15,024 nucleotides of DNA, from positions 1-15,024 of the forward strand of contig JAURJO010000462.1 in assembly GCA_030832235.1 (NCBI GenBank). Reading direction: 5' to 3'. A program made the translations under genes and the position numbers. This DNA comes from Verrucomicrobiota bacterium (GTDB lineage Bacteria; Verrucomicrobiota; Verrucomicrobiia; Opitutales; Opitutaceae). This document shows, in pieces, positions 1 to 5,929 of the stretch. A model generated the notes under the pieces. The model was not told the origin of the DNA. It saw nothing but the letters and a program-made list of their open reading frames with translations, and ran no database searches. How positions within the stretch are numbered: position 1 is the stretch's first letter; every line of letters begins with the position of its first letter.

Positions 1-431
1 CAAAGCGAGTCGCGGCTGCTCGACGATGAAGTTGAAACCCACGAGCGCACGCCGCGGCGCTTGGCCATCGGCCGCGATCATCCGCTCCAGTTCCTCGTGG
101 TCGAGGGTGGGCGGCTTTTCAGGTAAACGCCGAGGCCGCGCGCCGCGGCGGCGGCGTGCATCTCGGCGTGCAACGGGATGGGGGTTGGGACGACGACCAG
201 GTCGAGCGCCGCGTGGCAGGCGTCGAGCATTTCGCGGTAATCGGTGAAGACGCGCACCCTCCGCTCCGTGAGCCGCCATTCGCGTTCCTCGCGGACGAAG
301 TCGCCCGGCCGCGGGTCGCAGGTGCACACGAGCCTGGCGAGTCCGCGTTCCTCGAGCGATGCGATCGCGCGATGATGGGCGCCGGCGAATCCGCCCATGC
401 CGATGATCGCGACGCGGACCGGCGTTTTCAC
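1..431 (-). CDS. Gfo/Idh/MocA-family NAD(P)-dependent oxidoreductase, N-terminal part, apparently frameshifted, runs off left edge
   Basis: Seen: the protein opens with a Rossmann beta-strand and dinucleotide motif (VRVAIIGMGGFAGAHH, residues 5-20) and continues as a typical Gfo/Idh/MocA N-domain, with VPTPIPLHAEM at residues 81-91. Start chosen is the GTG at 429-431; it overlaps the kdsD stop by 4 bp (GTGA), so the two are probably translationally coupled. After residue 104 (Leu, codon 120-122) the frame as written reads KSRPPSTTRNWSG and stops at 78-80. Adding one base near 112-119 restores EKPPTLDHEELERMIAADG and an open frame to position 1, including ALVGFNFIVEQPRLAL. Glu-Lys-Pro is the conserved catalytic-lysine motif of the family. 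The gene therefore carries a real single-base deletion or the sequence has an error here. Family members oxidise or reduce sugars or cyclitols with NAD(P). The substrate cannot be told; linkage to kdsD suggests surface-sugar metabolism (inference). Confidence 0.85.
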
Positions 432-1417
432 ACGAGCTTGAGCTTGGGCAGGTCCTGCGAGTCGACGAGGCCCGCCGGTCGACCGCGCGCATCGACCGCG
501 ATCAGATCGTCGATCCGATGGGCCTCGAATAGCCGTAACGCGTCGACCACGAGGGCGTCGACCGCGATGGTTTTGGGACGCCGGGTCATGAAGCGGGAAA
601 CCGGCTGCGAAAGAAAGCCGGGGCCGGAGAGCGCGGCCCGGCGGAAGTCGCCGTCGGTGAGGATGCCGGTGAGCCGCCCTCCGTTCCGACCGACGAGCGC
701 GATGCTTCCGCTGCGCGCGCGGGTCATGGCGAGGATGGCCTCCTGCAGGGAGACGTTGTCTCGCGCCACCGGCAGGCGGTCGTCGGCGCGCATGATGTCG
801 CCGACGCGGAGCAGGAGCACGCGGCCGAGGTTCCCCGCGGGGTGGTAGCGCGCGAAGTCGTCGCGGGTGAGCCCCCGGGCCTCGAGCAGTACCATCGCGA
901 GGGCGTCGCCCAACGCGAGGGCGGCGGTGGTGCTGGCGGTGGGAGCGAGCCGGAGCGGGCAGGCCTCGCGCGGCACGGCGTAAAGCAGCCGCAGGTCGGC
1001 GCGGCGTACCAGGTCGGACTCGGGATGACTCGAAAAAGCGACGATGGTGACGCCGAACCGCCGCAGCATCGGGAGCAGCCTGAGAATTTCCTCCGACTGG
1101 CCGCTGTTGCTGAGCAGAAACGCAAGATCGCCCTTGGCGACGAGCCCGAGGTCCCCGTGCAGGGCCTGGGTGGCGTCGAGGAAGCACGACGGCGCGCCGG
1201 TGCTGTTGAAGGTGGCGGCGATCTTGGCGGCGACCGGGGCGTTCTTCCCGACGCCGGTGAAGATGAGTTTGCCGCCGGCCGCGAGGGCGCGGTCGACGGC
1301 GCGGGCGGTGGCGACGAAAGAGGCGTCGAGCCGGCGGGCGGTCGCCGCGAGGGCCTCACGCTCGACGCGCAGACAGGAACGGGCGCGGGCGAGGGCGGTG
1401 TGGGACGGGATCGCCAT
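428..1417 (-). CDS. kdsD: D-arabinose-5-phosphate isomerase (KpsF/GutQ family), SIS domain plus two CBS domains
   Basis: Interconverts D-ribulose 5-phosphate and D-arabinose 5-phosphate, the first step of Kdo synthesis for lipopolysaccharide; cytoplasmic. The 329-aa length matches the family (about 320-330). Seen: a SIS domain at roughly residues 40-180 with TGVGK (54-58), HGDLG (87-91), SNSGQSEE (103-110) and EACPLRLAPTASTT (151-164), then YHPAGNLG (191-198), then two CBS domains at about 205-265 and 272-329. Lys58, Glu110, Glu151 and His192 each fall one residue before the four catalytic residues known in E. coli KdsD (Lys59, Glu111, Glu152, His193), so the enzyme should be active. Start is the ATG at 1415-1417, with no Shine-Dalgarno visible. 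It is first in a leftward unit with the oxidoreductase and divergent from the LysM lipoprotein. A GutQ- or KpsF-type paralogue role cannot be excluded, but the structure is the same. Confidence 0.93.
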   Translation of the reverse strand: MAIPSHTALARARSCLRVEREALAATARRLDASFVATARAVDRALAAGGKLIFTGVGKNAPVAAKIAATFNSTGAPSCFLDATQALHGDLGLVAKGDLAFLLSNSGQSEEILRLLPMLRRFGVTIVAFSSHPESDLVRRADLRLLYAVPREACPLRLAPTASTTAALALGDALAMVLLEARGLTRDDFARYHPAGNLGRVLLLRVGDIMRADDRLPVARDNVSLQEAILAMTRARSGSIALVGRNGGRLTGILTDGDFRRAALSGPGFLSQPVSRFMTRRPKTIAVDALVVDALRLFEAHRIDDLIAVDARGRPAGLVDSQDLPKLKLV

Positions 1418-1491
1418 TTAGGATTTGAGTCGTGGAAACGAGGGGCGGAACGTACGGCGAAGCTTCCGGCCTTCAAATTTTTTCACCGTTG
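1418..1491. promoter_or_regulatory. Divergent intergenic region between kdsD and the LysM lipoprotein
   Basis: These 74 bp must hold the promoters for both directions. It contains a perfect 8-bp palindrome, GAAGCTTC, at 1459-1466 and an A/T-rich stretch (TTCAAATTTTTTCA) at about 1472-1485 just before the lipoprotein start. I cannot place -35/-10 boxes with confidence. The palindrome may be chance. Confidence 0.3.
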
Positions 1492-2355
1492 ATGAGGAAA
1501 ATCCGTCGCGTTCCCGTCCTGCTCGCCGCCCTCCTCGGGCTCGCGCTGGCGGGCTGCGGAGACCGGGACCGGGCGCAGTTGCCGGCGGAGACCGATGATC
1601 CGTTCTACGTGCAGGGAAAGCAGCTGCAGAAGCAGTCGCGCAACACGGAGGCCTTGAATGCGTTCCTCAAGGTGATCGACCGGCGCGGAGAGAATCCCTC
1701 GCCGGAGTCCCACCTCGAGGTCGGTCTGATTTGCCTGCACCACACCAAGGATCCCCTGTCCGCGATCTACCACCTTCGCCGTTACCTGAAGGTGCATCCG
1801 AACTCCAAGCAGGCCCCCTATGTATTAGGCCAGATTGAGGCCGCGCGGCGGGAGTTCGCCGCGGCGCTGCCCGGTCGGCCGTTGGATGACCAGTCGGTGC
1901 GGCTCGGGCACGACGAGGAATTGCGCCGACTGCGGAGGGAGAACGAGGAGCTGCGCGCCGAAGTGGCGGTATTGCGGGGTGGGGCGGTTGCGCCGCCATC
2001 GCGAGCCCCGCGGATGATTTCGTTGCCCGTCGAGATGCAGCCGCGCGCCGCGACGGTGACGCCGCCCGTCGCGACCGTCGTTGACGCCTCGGGCGCCCCG
2101 GTCGCCCGCGAACCCGCACCCGCGCCGGTGATTGAGCGCGCACCTCCTCCGGTGCGGTCCGCACCGGCGACTCCCGCCGCGCCAGCACCGAAGGCCGCTT
2201 CGGGTCGCAGCCACACGGTGGCGGCAAAGGACACGCTCTTCTCGATCTCGCGCCGCTACAACGTGTCGGTCGCCGACCTGGTCGCCGCCAACCGCGCGCA
2301 GGTGCCCGCCGCCTCGTCGCCGTTGCGTATCGGCATGGTGCTGCGGATCCCCTGA
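1492..2355 (+). CDS. Lipoprotein with TPR-like region, coiled coil and C-terminal LysM domain
   Basis: Start taken as ATG 1492 (287 aa) because it places a clean lipoprotein signal at the N terminus: MRKIRR, a hydrophobic stretch, then the lipobox LALAGC with Cys22 as the lipidated residue. An upstream ATG at 1432 would bury this signal behind 20 residues. Residues about 36-128 look like two or three degenerate TPR helices (YVQGKQLQKQSRNTEALNAF; YHLRRYLKVHPNSKQAPYVL). Residues 140-163 form a short charged coiled coil (DEELRRLRRENEELRAEV). Residues 165-238 are a Pro/Ala-rich linker, and 240-287 a LysM domain (SHTVAAKDTLFSISRRYNVS to GMVLRIP). LysM binds peptidoglycan N-acetylglucosamine. The likely role is a periplasmic protein tethered to a membrane by lipid and to the wall by LysM, perhaps an assembly or division scaffold; the exact function is unknown. 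The next gene begins 14 bp after its stop, so the two may be co-transcribed. Confidence 0.85.
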   Translation: MRKIRRVPVLLAALLGLALAGCGDRDRAQLPAETDDPFYVQGKQLQKQSRNTEALNAFLKVIDRRGENPSPESHLEVGLICLHHTKDPLSAIYHLRRYLKVHPNSKQAPYVLGQIEAARREFAAALPGRPLDDQSVRLGHDEELRRLRRENEELRAEVAVLRGGAVAPPSRAPRMISLPVEMQPRAATVTPPVATVVDASGAPVAREPAPAPVIERAPPPVRSAPATPAAPAPKAASGRSHTVAAKDTLFSISRRYNVSVADLVAANRAQVPAASSPLRIGMVLRIP

Positions 2356-2369
2356 GTCGTCCTTCGTCC

Positions 2370-3521
2370 ATGCCCCGCACCTCGCGCCGCACGTCCGTCT
2401 TCACCGAGTCGCTCATCCGAGAGATGTCGCGCGTCGCGGCGCGGCACGGCGCCATCAATCTGGCGCAGGGGTTTCCCGACTGGGATCCGCCGGCCGAGCT
2501 GGTGGCGGCGGGCAAGGAGGCGATGGACGCCCATCGTCACCAGTACGCCGTGACCTGGGGGTCGCCCGAGCTGCGCGGCGCGCTGGGTGCGAAGCTCGCG
2601 CGGTTTCTCGGGACTCCGGTGGACGCCGAGCGCGAGCTCGTCGTCACGTGCGGTGCGACCGAGGCGATGATGGTCGCGATGATGACGGTGTGCGACCCGG
2701 GCGACCGGGTCGGGCTCTTCTCGCCGTTTTACGAGAACTACCGGGCCGACGCGATTCTCACGGGTGCCGAGCCGGTGCTCGTGCCGCTGCATCCGCCGCA
2801 TTACCGCTTCGACCCGGATGAACTGCGCCGCGCTTTCGCCTCGGGCCTGAAGGCGTTTGTGCTCTGCAACCCCTCCAACCCCTGCGGGCGCGTCTTTACG
2901 CGGGAGGAGCTATTGCAGATCGCGGCGCTGGCGGAGGAGCACGACGTGTGGGTGCTCACCGACGAGGTCTACGAGCACATCGTTTTCCCGCCGCACCGGC
3001 ACACGTACTTCTGCACGCTCCCGGGAATGGCGGGCCGCACGCTGATGTGCTCTTCGCTGTCGAAGACCTTTTCGATCACCGGCTGGCGGCTCGGATACGT
3101 GCATGCGGCGCCGGACGTGATCGCTCAGGCGCGCAAGGTGCACGACTTCCTCACGGTGGGCGCCGCCGCTCCGCTGCAGCACGCGGTCGTGACCGCGTTG
3201 AATTTCCCCGGCTCCTACTACGACGGCCTGAGCGCCGAGTATGCGTCCTCGCGCGACGTGCTGCTGGGTTATCTCGACCAGACGGGGCTCTCGTACACGC
3301 GGCCGGAGGGCGCGTACTTCGTGATGCTTGATATCTCGCCCTTTGGTTACGCGAGCGACGTCGAGTTCGCCCATTGGATGACGCGCGAGATCGGCGTCGC
3401 GCCGGTGCCGGGTTCCTCCTTCTTCTCCGATCCCGAAAACCGCTACGTGCGGCTCAATTTCGCGAAGCGTCCTGCCACGCTGCACGCCGCCGGCGAACGC
3501 CTGCTGCGGCTGCGGCGCTGA
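2370..3521 (+). CDS. Class I/II PLP-dependent aminotransferase (methionine/kynurenine/aspartate aminotransferase-like)
   Basis: A cytoplasmic transaminase of 383 aa, full length for fold type I. Seen: substrate-side NLAQGFPDWDPP (30-41), CGATEAM (94-100), the cofactor-binding NPSNPCG (167-173; Asn170), TDEVY (197-201; Asp198 and Tyr201 contact PLP), the Schiff-base lysine in SLSKTFSITGWRLGY (229-243; Lys232), and the carboxylate-binding arginine in YVRLNFAK (359-366; Arg361). The GFPDWDPP opening resembles the YbdL-like methionine aminotransferase and kynurenine aminotransferase branch more than classical AspC, but the substrate cannot be fixed from sequence alone. Start is ATG 2370, just after the LysM gene. 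It converges on pdxH, which makes its PLP cofactor, with 15 bp between the two stops. Confidence 0.9.
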   Translation: MPRTSRRTSVFTESLIREMSRVAARHGAINLAQGFPDWDPPAELVAAGKEAMDAHRHQYAVTWGSPELRGALGAKLARFLGTPVDAERELVVTCGATEAMMVAMMTVCDPGDRVGLFSPFYENYRADAILTGAEPVLVPLHPPHYRFDPDELRRAFASGLKAFVLCNPSNPCGRVFTREELLQIAALAEEHDVWVLTDEVYEHIVFPPHRHTYFCTLPGMAGRTLMCSSLSKTFSITGWRLGYVHAAPDVIAQARKVHDFLTVGAAAPLQHAVVTALNFPGSYYDGLSAEYASSRDVLLGYLDQTGLSYTRPEGAYFVMLDISPFGYASDVEFAHWMTREIGVAPVPGSSFFSDPENRYVRLNFAKRPATLHAAGERLLRLRR

Positions 3522-3536
3522 GTCGCCTCCGCGCGG

Positions 3537-4199
3537 CTACGGCGCGAGCCGTCCGATCGACCAGCCGCCGTCCGGCCGCCGGGTGTACATCAGACGGTCG
3601 TGCAGGCGGTCGGGTCCACCTTGCCAGAACTCGACCGTCGCGGGAACGACCCGGTAGCCTCCCCAGAATTCCGGTAACGGCACCTCGCCTGCGGCGAACT
3701 TCCGTTTCAGCGCCTGCCACTCCATCTCCAGCACCTGGCGCGATGACAGCGGCGCGCTTTGCCGGGAGGCCCAGGCCGCGATCCGGCTGTCGCGCGGACG
3801 CGTCACGAAATAACGCAGCGTCTCGGCGGTGGAGAGTTTTTCAACATCGCCGCGAAAAATGACCTGCCGCTCGAGCGCGAGCCACGGGAAGAGCAGGGCG
3901 GCGCGCGGGTTTTCGGAGAGTTGTCTGGCCTTTTCGCTCTCCAGATTCGTGAAGAAGACGAAGCCGCGCTCGTCGAAGTGCTTCAGGAGGACGGTCCGCG
4001 CGGCGGGGAAACCATCCGCCCCCGCTGTCGCGAGCGACATCGCGTTGGGCTCGGTCAACCCGGCGTCGATCGCCTCACGGAACCACAACGTGAACTGCGT
4101 AACCGGGTCCGACGCGACATCCTCTTCTTTCAGTGGGGCGCGGCCGTACTGACGGCGCATCGCCGCCGGGTCGGGCGGTGGCTCGCGGTCGGCAGCCAT
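3537..4199 (-). CDS. pdxH: Pyridoxamine/pyridoxine 5'-phosphate oxidase
   Basis: FMN-dependent oxidase that makes pyridoxal 5'-phosphate from PNP or PMP (EC 1.4.3.5), the last step of PLP synthesis and salvage; cytoplasmic homodimer. 220 aa, normal for the family. Seen: the N-terminal MRRQYGRAPL (14-23), the FMN-binding RTVLLKHFDERGFVFFTN (68-85), LLFPWLALERQVIFRG (102-117), RPRDSRIAAWAS (134-145), VPLPEFWGGYRV (173-184) and the diagnostic C terminus FWQGGPDRLHDR to SIGRLAP. Arg198 and His200 correspond to the substrate-binding Arg197/His199 of E. coli PdxH. An SRK triplet near the FMN phosphate in E. coli reads SEK here (88-90), a possible local variation. Start is ATG 4197-4199; Met14 is a possible later start. 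The gene begins 5 bp after the stop of the glycosidase-like gene, so the two are likely one transcript. Confidence 0.95.
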   Translation of the reverse strand: MAADREPPPDPAAMRRQYGRAPLKEEDVASDPVTQFTLWFREAIDAGLTEPNAMSLATAGADGFPAARTVLLKHFDERGFVFFTNLESEKARQLSENPRAALLFPWLALERQVIFRGDVEKLSTAETLRYFVTRPRDSRIAAWASRQSAPLSSRQVLEMEWQALKRKFAAGEVPLPEFWGGYRVVPATVEFWQGGPDRLHDRLMYTRRPDGGWSIGRLAP

Positions 4200-4204
4200 G
4201 GGAC

Positions 4205-5767
4205 TCAGCGGGGATCGATGCGGATCTCCACCCAGACGATTTCGAGTGGGTCGCTACCGTCGGGAGCCGTGAACTCGAGGATGTTTTCCCCGGATTGAAC
4301 CGACGCCGGCGGACAAGCGAAACGGGGTGCGCGGGTGGCGCCGGCGATGAGGCGGCGGTCGGAAACCTCCCCGGCGGGAGTCAGCTCACGGCCGTTCAGT
4401 CTCGCGCGAAGGCGGGCGATATCGCCTGTCGCTGACGCCAATCCCACGACCGCGTGGGCGGAACCGCCGCCGCCTCCTGCGCCGAGGTGCAGGCGTACGC
4501 TTCCGTTTCCGGGCAAGCGAATCGGCAACTGAGTTCCGTTCGGAAAACCAACGGGTACGGTGTCACGGAAGGTGACCGGATGGCGGCGAGTTTCGCCGGC
4601 GACGGCGGCGAGGGAGAAGCCGGTGCGCAGCAGCCGCGCGTAATCGGCGGCGGCCACCGGGCGCGTCTGGCTGTCCATCCAGTTGAAGAGATAAATGCCG
4701 TCGGCGCCGCGTTGGAGCGCGGTCGCGGCGAAGCCGTACGCGCTCGCGAGATCGTTGGCCACGGTGGCGCCGCGGATCCAGGCGCGGGCGTTGTGCTCGA
4801 GCGCGGGGAGCACCGCCACGCGCTTCGCGGCGTCGCCCATTTTCTCCCGCCAGAGCTCCACCGGAATGTCGAAGTCCGAGGACGACCAGAACGGCGCCGG
4901 TACGATCAGGTCGACGAGACCCTCGCGCGCCCAGAGGACGGCGTCGACCCCGAGCCCCGCGGCGGCATCGGGATGCGCGGGGGCACGGATGCCGAGGAAA
5001 ATGGGGTGCCCGCGGCGGACGGACCAAGTGCGGGTGAGTTCGCGGACCTCGCGCACGAAGGCGGTGAGCACATGTGCCTCCTCCTTTTCCTTTCCGGGGG
5101 TCAGGTGGTGACCGAATCGCATCCAATCCAGCTCGAGCCCGTCGGGATCGTAGCGCTCGAGCAGTTCGCGAACGAAGGCCATCTGGTGGGCGCGAACTTC
5201 CTCGTGGATGTAGTTCAGCGCGTGGTTGGTCCACGGCTGGCCGGCTCCGTCCGGGACGCGGCGCAGCCGGGGATTCTTCCGCCAGAAATCCGAGTGCATG
5301 TAGCTGCCGGGCGTGTCGGCGTTGTGCACGTCGTTCATCCGCATGGAGAGCCAGGGTGAGATTCCGCGTTCGCGGGAACGCGCGATCCACACAGTGTAGG
5401 CGTCGAGCCCGGCCTCGTGGAGGCGGCGGGCGTTGCGCGGCCAGAGCCCGTCGGGCTCGCGGCCCTCGACGGGGTCCCAGATGGCGTCGCGGGTGCGGCT
5501 GCGGAAGCTGGCGCGCATCGAGTTGGGGCTCAGGAAGAGATGGGTGACCTTCGTTTCCGCGTATTGGTCGATGAAAGCGTGAAGGCCTTCTCGGTTCATG
5601 GCCTCGGGCGGGCGTGAACCGAAGAAGTGGCTGTTGTCCTCGTTGATGACGAACGCGCCGCGCAGGCTTGCCGCGGTGATTTCTGCCGCCGGGGAAAGTT
5701 GGGCCAATGTCAGCCCCAGAGTGTAGCCGCCGAGACGGCGAAAGTATTGGCCGAGACCTGTTTCCAT
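4205..5767 (-). CDS. Putative TIM-barrel glycoside-hydrolase-like protein with C-terminal beta domain; function unknown
   Basis: I cannot assign a named family. The 520-aa protein has the look of a family-10-like or amylase-like (beta/alpha)8 barrel: THLFLSPNS (75-83), WIARSRERGISPWLSMRMND (127-146), then DPDGLELDWMRFGH (207-220), the beta-strand-4 position where such barrels carry acidic catalytic residues (Glu212/Asp214). Later come IFLGIRAPA (256-264), GLVDLIVPAPFW (283-294) and GADGIYLFNWMDS (354-366). From about residue 395 the sequence turns beta-rich, with an Ala/Gly loop (430-437) and FTAPDGSDPLEIVWVEIRI (499-517), suggesting a carbohydrate-binding-like sandwich. The N terminus (FRRLGGYTLGLTLAQL, 9-24) is mildly hydrophobic after a pair of arginines; export is possible but not clear. 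Start ATG 5765-5767, with no Shine-Dalgarno visible. It lies upstream of pdxH, a pairing with no obvious metabolic logic. Activity and substrate are inference. Confidence 0.7.
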   Translation of the reverse strand: METGLGQYFRRLGGYTLGLTLAQLSPAAEITAASLRGAFVINEDNSHFFGSRPPEAMNREGLHAFIDQYAETKVTHLFLSPNSMRASFRSRTRDAIWDPVEGREPDGLWPRNARRLHEAGLDAYTVWIARSRERGISPWLSMRMNDVHNADTPGSYMHSDFWRKNPRLRRVPDGAGQPWTNHALNYIHEEVRAHQMAFVRELLERYDPDGLELDWMRFGHHLTPGKEKEEAHVLTAFVREVRELTRTWSVRRGHPIFLGIRAPAHPDAAAGLGVDAVLWAREGLVDLIVPAPFWSSSDFDIPVELWREKMGDAAKRVAVLPALEHNARAWIRGATVANDLASAYGFAATALQRGADGIYLFNWMDSQTRPVAAADYARLLRTGFSLAAVAGETRRHPVTFRDTVPVGFPNGTQLPIRLPGNGSVRLHLGAGGGGGSAHAVVGLASATGDIARLRARLNGRELTPAGEVSDRRLIAGATRAPRFACPPASVQSGENILEFTAPDGSDPLEIVWVEIRIDPR

Positions 5768-5929
5768 TGAGCGGAGTATGGCGATCGCGTCGGTGGGCTG
5801 GCGAGCCTTCGGCGGCGGGCGCCGTGGACATTACGAAAACGTCATCTGATCCAGCTGGTGGCCCGGTTCTGGCTCCGTGATCGAAGAGTTCTGTTTCGGC
5901 GTTGCCCCGCGCCGTTGTCGCCCCACCCC
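5768..5929. promoter_or_regulatory. Divergent intergenic region between the glycosidase-like gene and the membrane-protein gene
   Basis: These 162 bp separate two divergent genes and should contain both promoters. A locally A/T-richer piece (GGACATTACGAAAACGTCATC, about 5826-5846) stands out from the GC-rich surroundings and is the best promoter candidate, but no convincing -35/-10 pair is visible. The rightward frame is open from a GTG at 5858, so part of this could be coding if that earlier start were used. Confidence 0.3.

Noticed and set aside
432..1187. Upstream extension of the oxidoreductase frame across kdsD
   Set aside because: Arg/Pro-rich shadow of kdsD in another frame; the Rossmann start is at 431.
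3534..3551. CGGCT/AGCCG hairpin between the aminotransferase and pdxH stops as a terminator
   Set aside because: 5-bp stem with 8-nt loop, overlaps pdxH coding sequence and lacks a T-run; such stems are common at this GC.
5858..5929. GTG start 24 codons upstream for the membrane protein
   Set aside because: Adds an Arg-rich segment with no signal or homology features; ATG 5930 sits closer to the first membrane span. Not excluded.
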